Of a stretch of 64,000 nt of DNA, positions 17,439-24,944 are shown piece after piece. This DNA is from Burkholderia cepacia GG4. Its GTDB lineage: Bacteria; Pseudomonadota; Gammaproteobacteria; Burkholderiales; Burkholderiaceae. A program made the translations under genes and the position numbers. The notes under the pieces are model-generated. The model did no database searches and was not told the DNA's origin. It saw nothing but the letters and a program-made list of their open reading frames with translations. Positions within the stretch are counted from its first letter, which is position 1. Every line of letters starts with the position of its first letter. Where the stretch lies: contig NC_018514.1 of NCBI RefSeq assembly GCF_000292915.1, positions 496,001-560,000 on the forward strand. The letters run 5' to 3'.

Positions 17439-17622
17439 TGCGAAGAGAGTGTTGGCGAATGTGACGGCGGGTTTGCCGGGCTTGTGGGGCGGGGGAGGAT
17501 GGCCGAATGGCTGAGTGTGAAGGGTGTGGCGGGCGACTTACAGTGGTTGCATCTTCATTCGTTCAAAGTGACAGCAAGGTGATAACATGACTGCATTGAA
17601 AGCAAATGTGGTGAGGCTCATC

Positions 17623-17862
17623 ATGCCCGTGATCACTGTTCGAAATCTGCCCGACGAGGTGCATCGCGCGCTTCGAATCCGTGCTGCGCAACATGGCCGC
17701 AGTACCGAGGCCGAGGTACGCGACATCCTCGAGCAAGCCGTCCGGCCCGGTGGGCGCCCCAGGCTGGGAACGCTGCTGGCTGAAATCGGGCGCGAGGCTG
17801 GTGGCATCGATCTCGAGGTTCAGCGCGACCAAGCGCCATCCGAACCGATGAGCTTCGAATGA
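17623..17862 (+). CDS. FitA/VapB-type antitoxin (ribbon-helix-helix)
   Basis: Started at ATG 17623, behind GTGAGG, this is a 79-residue protein beginning MPVITVRNLPDEVHRALRIR. This is the characteristic N-terminus of FitA-like RHH antitoxins, with the strand TVRNLP and helices around AAQHGRSTEAEVRDILE. An upstream in-frame ATG at 17587 would add 12 residues and is less likely. The C-terminal part (about 50-79) should wrap the toxin. Its stop overlaps the toxin start (ATGA), the normal coupling for such modules. The pair probably represses its own promoter just upstream. Confidence 0.9.
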   Translation: MPVITVRNLPDEVHRALRIRAAQHGRSTEAEVRDILEQAVRPGGRPRLGTLLAEIGREAGGIDLEVQRDQAPSEPMSFE

Positions 17863-18278
17863 TCCTGGTCGATACCAACGTCATTTCCGAGCCGCTGCGA
17901 CGCGAACCGAGCGCAGCCGTGATCGAATGGCTCGACGCGCAGAACGTCGAGACGCTGTTTCTTGCCGCGATCAGTCTCGCGGAAATCCGCTTCGGTGTGG
18001 CGGCCTTGCCGGAAGGGCGAAGGCGGGACTGGCTGCACCAGAGCGTCGAGCAGCGTGTCGTGCCGCTGTTTCGCGGTCGGATCCTTGCGTTCGACGATGC
18101 GGCCAGTAAAGCGTATGCGAGCCTTCGCGCGAAGGCGCGTGCTACGGGCAACGCGATGGCGTCTGCCGATGGCTTTATCGCTGCAACAGCCGCAGCGAAC
18201 GGCCTGATCGTGGCCACGCGCGACGTCGCGCCGTTCGAAGCAGCGGGCCTGCGCGTGATCGACCCGTGGGCCCGGTGA
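17859..18278 (+). CDS. FitB/VapC-type PIN-domain toxin
   Basis: This 139-residue protein has a complete PIN catalytic set: Asp5 in MILVDTNVISEP, Glu42 in SLAEIRFG, Asp104 in SADGFIAA and Asp122 in ATRDVAPF. Proteins with this set are Mg-dependent ribonucleases that cut tRNA or mRNA when freed from the antitoxin. The length and the SEPLR and AEIRFGVAALP motifs place it nearer FitB than short VapC. The gene overlaps its antitoxin by four bases and the module appears intact. Confidence 0.92.
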   Translation: MILVDTNVISEPLRREPSAAVIEWLDAQNVETLFLAAISLAEIRFGVAALPEGRRRDWLHQSVEQRVVPLFRGRILAFDDAASKAYASLRAKARATGNAMASADGFIAATAAANGLIVATRDVAPFEAAGLRVIDPWAR

Positions 18279-18309
18279 TCCTGGACTGACCGCCCCGCAT
18301 CACCCGCGC

Positions 18310-18343
18310 TGAAAATGAAAACGCGCCGTGCGAGACGGCGCGT
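18310..18343 (-). terminator. Intrinsic terminator of the aspartate carbamoyltransferase gene
   Basis: ACGCGCCGT at 18321-18329 and ACGGCGCGT at 18335-18343 form a perfect 9-bp stem. Read on the minus strand it is followed by TTTTCATTTTC. It lies 78 bases after the stop of the minus-strand gene at 18421. Confidence 0.75.
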
Positions 18344-18420
18344 CGTGCGTTACGCCAGCGCGCGCCGTCCCTCAACTGAACCATTCAAGTTCAGCGGCGC
18401 GGCGCGTTGCCGGATGCGGC

Positions 18421-19716
18421 TCAATCGATCCCGTGAAACACCGCATCCTCCGGCCCGAGGTATGCCGGCGGACGCCACGTCGCGTCGCGCATCGAATGCT
18501 GGACGAGGTTCTCGACGCCGAGCAGTACCGCGAAGATCGCCATCCGCACCGGAATGCCGTTGTCGGTCTGCCGGAAGATCGCGAGACGCGGATCGCGGTT
18601 CAGGTCGACCGACAGGTCGTTCGCGCCGGGCCGGCTGTCGCGCGGCAGCGGGTGCATGATCAGCGTGTCGGGCTTGCAGACGGAATCGACGAGCGCCTGG
18701 TTGATCTGGAAATCCGGCGTATAGCCCTCGAACGACTCGTCGGTGAAGCGCTCCTTCTGAATCCGCGTCGCATAGACGACGTCCGCGCCGCGCAGCCCGG
18801 CCGCAAGGTCGTTCGTCTGCTCGATCACATGGCCGTTCGTCGCGATCTGGTCGATGATGTAGGCCGGCATTTCGAGCGTCGGCGGCGACACGAGTGTGAA
18901 CTTGAGCCCGCGGTACAACGCGAGCAGCTTGACGAGCGAGTGCACCGTGCGGCCGTATTTCAGGTCGCCGACGAGCGCGATGTGCGCGCCGTCGACGATC
19001 TTGCCGAGCCGCGAGAATTCGCGCTGGATCGTATAGAGATCGAGCAGCGCCTGGCTCGGATGCTCGCCCGGGCCGTCGCCGCCGTTGATCACCGGCAGGT
19101 TGGTCGCGCGCGCGAATTCGGCAACCGAGCCCTTTTCCGGGTGGCGGATCACGAGCGCGTCGACATAGCCGGCCATCACGCGGCTCGTGTCGTAGATCGA
19201 TTCGCCCTTGGCCATCGACGAGAACGTGAAGCCGGTGGTGTCGCACACCGAGCCGCCGAGCCGGCAGAAGGCCGCGCCGAACGACACGCGCGTGCGCGTG
19301 CTGGCTTCGAAGAACAGGTTGCCGAGCACCGCGCCTTCGAGCACGCGCGAGATCTTGTGGCGGCGCGCGATCGGCTGCATCACGTCGGCGACGCGGAACA
19401 GTGCCTCGACCGAGTCCCGCGAGAACTGGTCGACGGAAATCAGCTGCGGCTTGCCTTCGAACAGGAATTGCCTGGAAAGGCCTTGTTTGTCTACGCTTTG
19501 CGTATATTCCCCGCCTTCCGGCGCCGAGCGCTCGACGATTTCCGACACGAAGCGCTCGACGATCTCCGGCATCCCGCGCGATTCCTGCGAATCGTCGGGC
19601 AACAGCCAGGTATCCAGCGCACGGCGGCTCACGCCGATGCGGCTCGCGAACGCTTCGCGGGTCATGTTGAGGCGGCGCATCGCGTCGCGCAGGAAGGCTT
19701 GCTGGGGAACGGTCAT
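18421..19716 (-). CDS. pyrB: Aspartate carbamoyltransferase with N-terminal helix-turn-helix domain
   Basis: The start is taken as ATG 19716, nine bases after AGGTG; an upstream GTG at 19725 is possible. The 431-residue protein is over 100 residues longer than E. coli PyrB (311). The extra N-terminus contains an HTH-like region at about 13-45 (RRLNMTREAFASRIGVSRRALDTWLLPDDS), followed by a linker. The catalytic part is complete: carbamoyl-phosphate loop FFEASTRTRVSF, MAKGES loop with its lysine, RHPEKGS, HPSQALLDLYTI, DLKYGRTVHS and HPLPR. The enzyme makes carbamoylaspartate in pyrimidine synthesis. No pyrI, pyrC or pyrR is nearby. Two nearly identical palindromes, one upstream and one inside the linker-coding DNA, suggest the HTH may bind its own gene (inference). 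Confidence 0.92.
   Translation of the reverse strand: MTVPQQAFLRDAMRRLNMTREAFASRIGVSRRALDTWLLPDDSQESRGMPEIVERFVSEIVERSAPEGGEYTQSVDKQGLSRQFLFEGKPQLISVDQFSRDSVEALFRVADVMQPIARRHKISRVLEGAVLGNLFFEASTRTRVSFGAAFCRLGGSVCDTTGFTFSSMAKGESIYDTSRVMAGYVDALVIRHPEKGSVAEFARATNLPVINGGDGPGEHPSQALLDLYTIQREFSRLGKIVDGAHIALVGDLKYGRTVHSLVKLLALYRGLKFTLVSPPTLEMPAYIIDQIATNGHVIEQTNDLAAGLRGADVVYATRIQKERFTDESFEGYTPDFQINQALVDSVCKPDTLIMHPLPRDSRPGANDLSVDLNRDPRLAIFRQTDNGIPVRMAIFAVLLGVENLVQHSMRDATWRPPAYLGPEDAVFHGID
19488..19508. promoter_or_regulatory. Second operator-like palindrome, inside the carbamoyltransferase coding sequence
   Basis: The right half GCGTATATT at 19500-19508 is identical to that of the upstream site at 19747-19755. 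The left half ends TACGC with the same 3-bp spacer (TTT), giving the core TACGC-TTT-GCGTA. It falls in the linker-coding part between the HTH and the catalytic domain. The centre lies 247 bp from that of the upstream site. Confidence 0.55.
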
Positions 19717-19734
19717 CGGCGGCACCTGATGAAA

Positions 19735-19755
19735 AATATACGCGGTGCGTATATT
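19735..19755. promoter_or_regulatory. Perfect palindrome just upstream of the carbamoyltransferase start
   Basis: AATATACGC at 19735-19743 and GCGTATATT at 19747-19755 are exact inverse copies separated by GGT. The site ends 18 bp before ATG 19716 and overlaps AT-rich sequence that could be the -10 region, so a bound protein would block transcription. Together with the copy at 19488-19508 it looks like a two-site operator. Confidence 0.65.
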
Positions 19756-19853
19756 AGTTCGGGGGGCGACGAAGTCAAGGAAAATCTGTGCGACCAGCCG
19801 TGGATCCCGTGTGACGGGGCCCGGCTTGCACTGGCGTGCGGCGGCCGTCTCCG

Positions 19854-19859
19854 TATAAT
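19854..19859 (+). promoter_or_regulatory. -10 promoter element (TATAAT) of the entericidin-like gene
   Basis: A perfect TATAAT lies 97 bp upstream of ATG 19956. TTGCAC at 19826-19831 is too far away (22 bp) for a good -35 box, so the promoter is probably assisted or extended. Confidence 0.4.
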
Positions 19860-19955
19860 CAGGTCAGGCCCCGTGCCTTGCACGTCGCACGTTGCAGGGC
19901 GCCGCGCCGCCTACGATTCGCCCGGTCGGGCTTCCTGATTCGAAGGAGAATGAGA

Positions 19956-20090
19956 ATGACGCGTACGATTGCTGCAATGCTGCTGGTGGTGACCGCCGCG
20001 CTCGCCGGTTGCAATACCGTTGCAGGCGTGGGGCAGGACATTTCGAAGGGTGGCCAGGCGATCAGCGATTCGGCTGAAAAGGCCAAGTAA
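19956..20090 (+). CDS. Entericidin A/B-family small lipoprotein
   Basis: This 44-residue protein begins MTRTIAAMLLVVTAALAGCN, with the lipobox ALAGC at about residues 15-19, and continues VAGVGQDISKGGQAISDSAE. The GxGxDIxxGGxxIxxxA pattern is the entericidin hallmark. ATG 19956 is preferred over ATG 19950 because AAGGAG at 19943-19948 is then seven bases away. Entericidins are small outer- or inner-membrane lipoproteins linked to stationary phase and cell lysis in E. coli. It is monocistronic and followed by a strong terminator. Confidence 0.9.
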   Translation: MTRTIAAMLLVVTAALAGCNTVAGVGQDISKGGQAISDSAEKAK

Positions 20091-20112
20091 GCCGACGGGT
20101 TCCGCAATGCAG

Positions 20113-20157
20113 AAGGCGCCGGGCCGTTCCGCGATTGCGGGACGGCCCGGCGCCTTT
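20113..20157 (+). terminator. Strong intrinsic terminator after the entericidin-like gene
   Basis: AAGGCGCCGGGCCGT at 20113-20127 pairs perfectly with ACGGCCCGGCGCCTT at 20142-20156, giving a 15-bp stem, followed by a T run. A run of A precedes the stem only weakly, so it works mainly on the plus strand but may also stop the convergent gene at 20181. Confidence 0.9.
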
Positions 20158-20180
20158 TTCATGGCCCGGGGCGCGCGCCG

Positions 20181-20753
20181 TCAGGCGCTTTCCACGAACA
20201 CGTAACGGCGTTCGACCTTGCGCGGCGTGAACCAGCCGAAGTCGGGGAACATCCGGTTGCGGACGAACCAGACGTAGCCCACCAGCACGGCCGTCACCGC
20301 GACGCTTGGCAGCGCGCTCGACGGATCGTGTCCGAGATCGGCGATGGTCTTCGGCAGTTGCAGCAGCGACAGGATGATGAACGCGTGATATGCGCCGACG
20401 CGGTGCGTCGCGAAGCCCCAGATGAACAGCAGCGACAGCGGCACGGTCAGTACGAGGAACACCACCGCGAGGCCCTTGCCGAGCGGGCCCACGGCACCGA
20501 GGTGATCGGCAGCGGCAGAGAACAGGTACGCGAGCGTGAGGCTGATCAGCAGTTGCACGATGCCGAGCGCAACCAGGATCCAGGTGTGCACCTTGTTCTT
20601 GCGGCAGCGTTCGGGGTCGGGGCGCGACGCGATCAGGCGCGCGAGCACGCGATCCTTGAGGCCCTGTCCGGCCAGTTCATCCAGCACGTCGGCTTTCCTC
20701 GCCCCCGCGGACAGCAGCGCCGCGATTCTTGTTTTGGCTTCCTTCTTGTTCAT
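20181..20753 (-). CDS. Membrane protein of unknown function with cytoplasmic N-terminal helices
   Basis: Started at ATG 20753 (MNKKEAKTRIAALLSAGARK) the protein has 190 residues; an upstream in-frame start at 20852 is unlikely. The first 55 residues are charged and helical (ADVLDELAGQGLKDRVLARL), followed by about four hydrophobic segments (VHTWILVALGIVQLLISLTL, LAVVFLVLTVPLSLLFIWGF, AYHAFIILSLLQLP, SVAVTAVLVGYVWFV). It ends in a charged tail. I do not recognise the family. It is convergent with the entericidin-like gene and transcribed alone. Confidence 0.7.
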   Translation of the reverse strand: MNKKEAKTRIAALLSAGARKADVLDELAGQGLKDRVLARLIASRPDPERCRKNKVHTWILVALGIVQLLISLTLAYLFSAAADHLGAVGPLGKGLAVVFLVLTVPLSLLFIWGFATHRVGAYHAFIILSLLQLPKTIADLGHDPSSALPSVAVTAVLVGYVWFVRNRMFPDFGWFTPRKVERRYVFVESA

Positions 20754-21090
20754 GGCGATGCGAATTATTGTTCGATGGTTGTCAAAAGGCCCGGCCACGC
20801 GAATATTGCATCTTGCGCGAAGGCGCGCAACGGTTTTGCCGCGCGTGGACACATTCCTACAGTCGTCGCGGGCGTCGGGCAGAGACGGGGTGACGATCGA
20901 CGGTCGGGTGGCGCGCCGTTTCGCCGGGACGGCCGGCTGACGCGATGCGACGCGGAGGATGTGACGGCCGGGCTGGTGGCTGAGATACGGAGCGGTGCGA
21001 TACCGCGCACGGCGTAGTCAGGCCCGGCTCGAACTGACGCGAAACCGCAAGTGAAACCGGACGCGGCGGAGGCGGCGCGCCGGGCGTGGA
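20754..21090. other. 337-bp gap without an assigned gene
   Basis: The gap lies between the stop of the EamA exporter gene (21091) and the start of the membrane-protein gene (20753), both on the minus strand. It should hold the promoter of the latter. Open frames here are very Arg-rich and look like shadow frames. No clear repeat or terminator was found. Confidence 0.4.
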
Positions 21091-22062
21091 TCAGTCGGCA
21101 ACGGTCGGCGTGGACGCCGCCCGACCGGCCGGCAATCCCGACCGTACTTCCTTCTCGCGTGCCGGGGGTTCGCGCCGCCGCGTCGCGCCGACCAGCATCC
21201 CCGCGACGACGAGCGCGATGCCGAGCAGCCGTGTGCCGCCGAGCGTCTCGCCGAACAGCGCAACGGCGAACAGCACGGCCGAGACCGGCGCGACCGCCGT
21301 GAACAGCGCGGCTTCGGTGCCGCTCGTGCGTGCGGAACCCGCATACCAGCAGAGATAGCCGAGCACGGTCGGTACCAGCGCGTAGTACGCGATCGCCGCA
21401 ACGGCGCCGATGGTCCAGCCGCTTGCCGCCGCGTGCCATTCGAACGCGGCCGGCACGAGCGCCAGCACGAAGCCGAGGCCCGACATCGCCGTCGACAGCG
21501 CGAGCGGCCGCAACGGTGCCGACAGCCGACGGTTCAGCAGGATGAACACGGCTTCGCATGCAACGGCGGCCAGCACCAGCGCGTCGCCGGCGAGCGTCCG
21601 CAGCGACGGCATCGCCTGGCCGGGCGCGAACGTGACGAACAGCACGCCGACGGTGGCGAGCGCCGCCGCACTCCAGTCGCGCGGCGTCTGCCGCTCGCGC
21701 AGCACGACGGCCGCGATCAGCGTCGACATCGCCGGCAGCGTGCCGAGCATCACGCCCGCATCGATTGGCGACGACAGCTTCGTGCCGCTGATCAGCAGCA
21801 CCGTATAGCCGACCCCGCCGGCCGCGGCCTGGACGACGAGCAGCACGGCGTCGCGTGTGGAGATGCGCGGCCATCGCATGCGCTGCGCACGCATCAGCGC
21901 GAACAGTAGCGGGGTCGCGATCAGGAAGCGCAGCGCGGTGGCCGTGAACGGCGGCAGGCCGCCGGCCGCGAGGCGACTCGCGATGACGGTGCTGCCGACG
22001 CCTGCCATTGCGGTGGCGAGATAGAGATAGCCGATCAGTCGTGTCTTCATGCGCCGCATCAT
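21091..22062 (-). CDS. EamA-family (DMT) inner-membrane exporter
   Basis: The start is placed at ATG 22062 (MMRRMKTRLIGYLYLATAM), giving 323 residues; ATG 22050 is as likely. Ten hydrophobic segments in two EamA halves can be followed: TMAGVGSTVIASRL and LRFLIATPLLFAL, then LISGTKLSSPIDAGVMLGTL in the first half, and AYYALVPTVLGYLCWYAGSA and APVSAVLFAVALFGE in the second. Family members export metabolites or amino acids or move nucleotide sugars. An AraC-type gene follows upstream on the same strand, 189 bp away, and probably controls it. Confidence 0.88.
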   Translation of the reverse strand: MMRRMKTRLIGYLYLATAMAGVGSTVIASRLAAGGLPPFTATALRFLIATPLLFALMRAQRMRWPRISTRDAVLLVVQAAAGGVGYTVLLISGTKLSSPIDAGVMLGTLPAMSTLIAAVVLRERQTPRDWSAAALATVGVLFVTFAPGQAMPSLRTLAGDALVLAAVACEAVFILLNRRLSAPLRPLALSTAMSGLGFVLALVPAAFEWHAAASGWTIGAVAAIAYYALVPTVLGYLCWYAGSARTSGTEAALFTAVAPVSAVLFAVALFGETLGGTRLLGIALVVAGMLVGATRRREPPAREKEVRSGLPAGRAASTPTVAD

Positions 22063-22251
22063 CGCGTGCGGCGGTGGGGGCGTCTTGAACGAAATTGCAG
22101 CGACGTCGGCGCGCGAAGCGGCCGTGCGGAAGGGCGCTGCATCCGGCGTTTCTGAATGACTGGTAGCACCGGCATCGAGGGTCATCGCCGCCGCACGAAC
22201 AGGATCGACATCGTCGCGCCAGCGGCGGTCGTGCCGCATTCGCGAAGCCCG

Positions 22252-23046
22252 TCAGCCGGCCTGCGTGAAGCGCCCCGGCGTGATCCCGAACTGGCGTGCA
22301 AACGCGCGCGTCAGGTGGCTCTGATCGGCAAAACCGGCTTCGGCTGCGGCATCCGCGATCGGCAGGCCGCTCGCGAGCAGTGCACGCGCCAGCCGCGTGC
22401 GCGACTGCATCAGGTACGCGTGCGGCGTGATGCCGAGCTCGCGCGCAAACCCGCGCAGCAACTGGAAGCGGCTCACGCCGCTCAGGCTGGCCAGCTCGGC
22501 AAGCGAAACCGGCGCGGCGGGCGCTGCGTCGAGCCGTTCCCGGGCCATGCGGATCGCCGGCGCGACGCCGACGGCCGGCAGCGCGCGGTTCGAATGCCGC
22601 GCGAGCAGCCCGGCGACCAGCATCACGAGCGCCTCGTCGCGGGCGAGCGGCAACGTTGCTCCTTCGACGATCCGCGCATGCAATCGGCCGAACGCGGCGG
22701 CGAGCCGTGCATCGCGCACCGCCGGATGCGCGAGCTCGACGCCGCCGAGGCCTTCTTCCGCCGCGACGTCGGCCACCAGCGCGGGCGCGAGGTACAGCAT
22801 CCGCCAGCGCCGGCCCGTGCCCGCATCGATCGGCATGCCGTCGTGCATTTCGCCGGGATTGACCATGATCGCGTCGCCGGCCAGCGCGTCGACCTGCCCG
22901 CGGCCGCTCCATGACCGGTGCGCGCCGCTGACGATCACGCCGACGCCGAATTCGTCGTGCGCATGCCGCGGAAACGCGCGATCGGACTCGAGGCTGATCG
23001 CCTCGATTCCTTCACCAGTCCGTCGGTAATGGGTGACACGGTGCAT
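22252..23046 (-). CDS. AraC-family transcriptional regulator
   Basis: Started at ATG 23046 behind a GGAG, the protein has 264 residues (MHRVTHYRRTGEGIEAISLE). The N-terminal cupin-like sensing domain contains PRHAHDEFGVGVIVSGAHRSW and GDAIMVNPGEMHDG. The C-terminal double helix-turn-helix spans about 165-262 (LAELASLSGVSRFQLLRGFA and IADAAAEAGFADQSHLTRAF, then GITPGRF). Regulators of this type with EamA transporter neighbours usually activate the exporter gene. The promoter carries a motif shared with the SDR gene at 42664 (see 23084-23134). Confidence 0.92.
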   Translation of the reverse strand: MHRVTHYRRTGEGIEAISLESDRAFPRHAHDEFGVGVIVSGAHRSWSGRGQVDALAGDAIMVNPGEMHDGMPIDAGTGRRWRMLYLAPALVADVAAEEGLGGVELAHPAVRDARLAAAFGRLHARIVEGATLPLARDEALVMLVAGLLARHSNRALPAVGVAPAIRMARERLDAAPAAPVSLAELASLSGVSRFQLLRGFARELGITPHAYLMQSRTRLARALLASGLPIADAAAEAGFADQSHLTRAFARQFGITPGRFTQAG

Positions 23047-23083
23047 GGGCGCTCCTCGCGCCGGCATCGGCGCGGATCCCGTG

Positions 23084-23134
23084 CACTTTAGCGCGTTCCG
23101 GCGCCGCGCGCCCTTCATCCTTTTGGCCGATACC
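23084..23134 (-). promoter_or_regulatory. Probable AraC-gene promoter with motif shared with the 43.5-kb locus
   Basis: On the minus strand the gene is preceded by CTAAAGTG (23084-23091, possible -10 TAAAGT). Further upstream lies a 21-bp block (23114-23134) beginning GGTATCGGCC and ending AAAGGATGAA. The same two elements recur before the SDR gene at 42664, 19 of 21 bases being identical in the long block but in inverse orientation. This points to a common regulator, possibly this AraC protein. Confidence 0.5.
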
Positions 23135-23216
23135 GCGCGGTGCGCGCAGCCCGCACCATGTGCCCATGAGCAGCGTATACGGCCCGCCGGGCCTGAAGCT
23201 GCGCGGGAGACGGTAG

Positions 23217-24050
23217 GTGGAACGACAGGATCCGGTATTCATTCAGGTTGGTGCGCTGGCGGACGGTTTCGCGCCGGACGCGAACATCCTCACGCCCGTG
23301 AACGGACTCGCCGGGCGCTCGCTGACGCTCGGCGACGCGTCGGGCGCATGGCGCGTCTATACGTTCGAGGCGGGCGCGCTGCAATGGCGCGATGCGGCGA
23401 CCGACACGGGCGGCCGCGCACCGTGCCGCGTGACGCGGCTGCGCGACGACCTGTACTTCGTCGACTACATCGACCCGACCGCGCGTGCGACGTCGGTCAG
23501 CCTCGTGATCGACATCGGCAACGGCGTATGGACGTCGGTGGTCGGCACGCTGCCGACCGAAGCCGACACGCACATCGACGCGTTCACGCGCGTCGCGCGC
23601 GGGCTGCCGCTGACGGGCGTCGACGCAGCGTTCCGGCACGGCGCGCTGGGCGGTCACGCACAACCGGGCCCGCTGCACGGCCCCACGCGCGAACTGATCG
23701 GCAAGCGGACGATGTACCGCTACAGCCCGACCGAGTGCTACGAGCATATCTACCTGAACGAGAACTTCTACGCGTGGCAGTGCCTGCAGGGCGTCGAAGG
23801 CGGGCTGGCCGACGTGGACCGCTGCCATTACTTCAGGATCGCCGAGCAACTGTATCTGTTCGTGTGGCGCGAGAAGGTGGTGCCGACGCTCGGCGTCGTG
23901 CTGATCGACCTCGCGCAACGCAAGACCGACGGCAAGATCTTCGGCTATCAGGGCGGCGATTTCGGCACGCTGTCGAATTTCCCGATCGGCGCGCATGCGC
24001 AGGTGCTGAACGAAACCGTGCATCCGCTCGACGGCGAGGCGCAGCAATGA
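23217..24050 (+). CDS. moaF: MoaF-like protein
   Basis: This 277-residue protein starts at GTG 23217 after GGGAGACG. It consists of two lipocalin-like halves, seen in LAGRSLTLGDASGAWRVYTF and LIGKRTMYRYSPTECYEHIY, then FYAWQCLQGVEGG, a pattern typical of MoaF proteins. MoaF was first described in the monoamine regulon of Klebsiella and has no settled biochemical role. The stop overlaps the start of an SDR gene (ATGA at 24047), so the two form an operon divergent from the AraC gene. This suggests a small catabolic or modification unit controlled by that regulator (inference). Confidence 0.82.
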   Translation: MERQDPVFIQVGALADGFAPDANILTPVNGLAGRSLTLGDASGAWRVYTFEAGALQWRDAATDTGGRAPCRVTRLRDDLYFVDYIDPTARATSVSLVIDIGNGVWTSVVGTLPTEADTHIDAFTRVARGLPLTGVDAAFRHGALGGHAQPGPLHGPTRELIGKRTMYRYSPTECYEHIYLNENFYAWQCLQGVEGGLADVDRCHYFRIAEQLYLFVWREKVVPTLGVVLIDLAQRKTDGKIFGYQGGDFGTLSNFPIGAHAQVLNETVHPLDGEAQQ

Positions 24051-24856
24051 GCGCGGTGCCGGGCAGCGGCCGCCTGCGTGCGGATTTCAGCGGGCGGGTT
24101 GTGCTCGTCACGGGTGCCGCACAGGGGATCGGTGCGGCAATCGCGCGCCGTTTCGCGGAATCCGACGCGGTCGTCGCGCTCGCCGATCTCAACGGCGATG
24201 CCGCCGCCGCGCAGGCGGACGCGCTCGCCAGCGCGGGTGGCGTTGCGCGCGCGTATCGCGTCGACGCCGCGAGCCGCGATGAACTCGGCGCGCTCGTCGC
24301 GGCAGTCGAGCGCGACGGCGGGCGGCTCGACGTGGTCGTACACAATGCCGCGTATTTTCCGCTGACTCCGTTTGCGCGGATCGACGCGCCGACGCTCGAA
24401 CGCACGCTGTCGGTCAACCTGTCCGCGCTGTTCTGGCTCGCGCAGGCCGCGTTGCCCGCATTCGAGCGCGCGGGGGCCGGGCGGCTGCTCGTCACGTCGT
24501 CGGTGACCGGGCCGCGCGTCGTGTATCCGGGGCTCGCGCACTACGCGGCGTCGAAGGCCGGTGTGAACGGCTTCATCCGCGCGGCGGCGCTCGAACTCGC
24601 GCGCCGCAACGTGACGGTCAATGGCGTCGAGCCGGGGATGATCCGCACGCCGGCGGCCGGCAATCTCGGCGATGCGTCGGTCGCCGCGCAGATCGCGCGC
24701 GACATTCCGCTCGCGCGGATGGGCGAGCCGGAGGACATCGCGAACGCGATGCTGTTTCTCGCGTCGGCCGATGCGGCGTACATCACCGGGCAGACGATCG
24801 TCGTCGACGGCGGCGCGACATTGCCGGAGAGCGGAGCCGTGCTGGGCGACGGGTGA
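24047..24856 (+). CDS. Short-chain dehydrogenase/reductase
   Basis: This 269-residue protein has the Rossmann motif VLVTGAAQGIGAAIA, DLNG as the cofactor-specifying acidic residue, VVVHNAAYFP, the catalytic Ser in TSSVTGPR and YAASK with Tyr and Lys, and the C-terminal GQTIVVDGGATLP typical of classical SDRs. The Asp after the second strand suggests NAD(H). It is translationally coupled to moaF, so the two products probably act in one pathway whose substrate cannot be told from sequence. Confidence 0.92.
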   Translation: MSAVPGSGRLRADFSGRVVLVTGAAQGIGAAIARRFAESDAVVALADLNGDAAAAQADALASAGGVARAYRVDAASRDELGALVAAVERDGGRLDVVVHNAAYFPLTPFARIDAPTLERTLSVNLSALFWLAQAALPAFERAGAGRLLVTSSVTGPRVVYPGLAHYAASKAGVNGFIRAAALELARRNVTVNGVEPGMIRTPAAGNLGDASVAAQIARDIPLARMGEPEDIANAMLFLASADAAYITGQTIVVDGGATLPESGAVLGDG

Positions 24857-24944
24857 CGGATAACGGGCGCGTCGACGCTTGCGCGGTTGCGGCCGTCGGG
24901 TGGGCCGGCAGCCGCGTCGGCGGCCGCCCCGCGCATCGTCGTGC

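Noticed and set aside
18328..19938. Plus-strand ORF of 536 codons opposite the carbamoyltransferase gene
   Set aside because: Shadow frame of pyrB; composition is Arg/His-rich with no recognisable motif.
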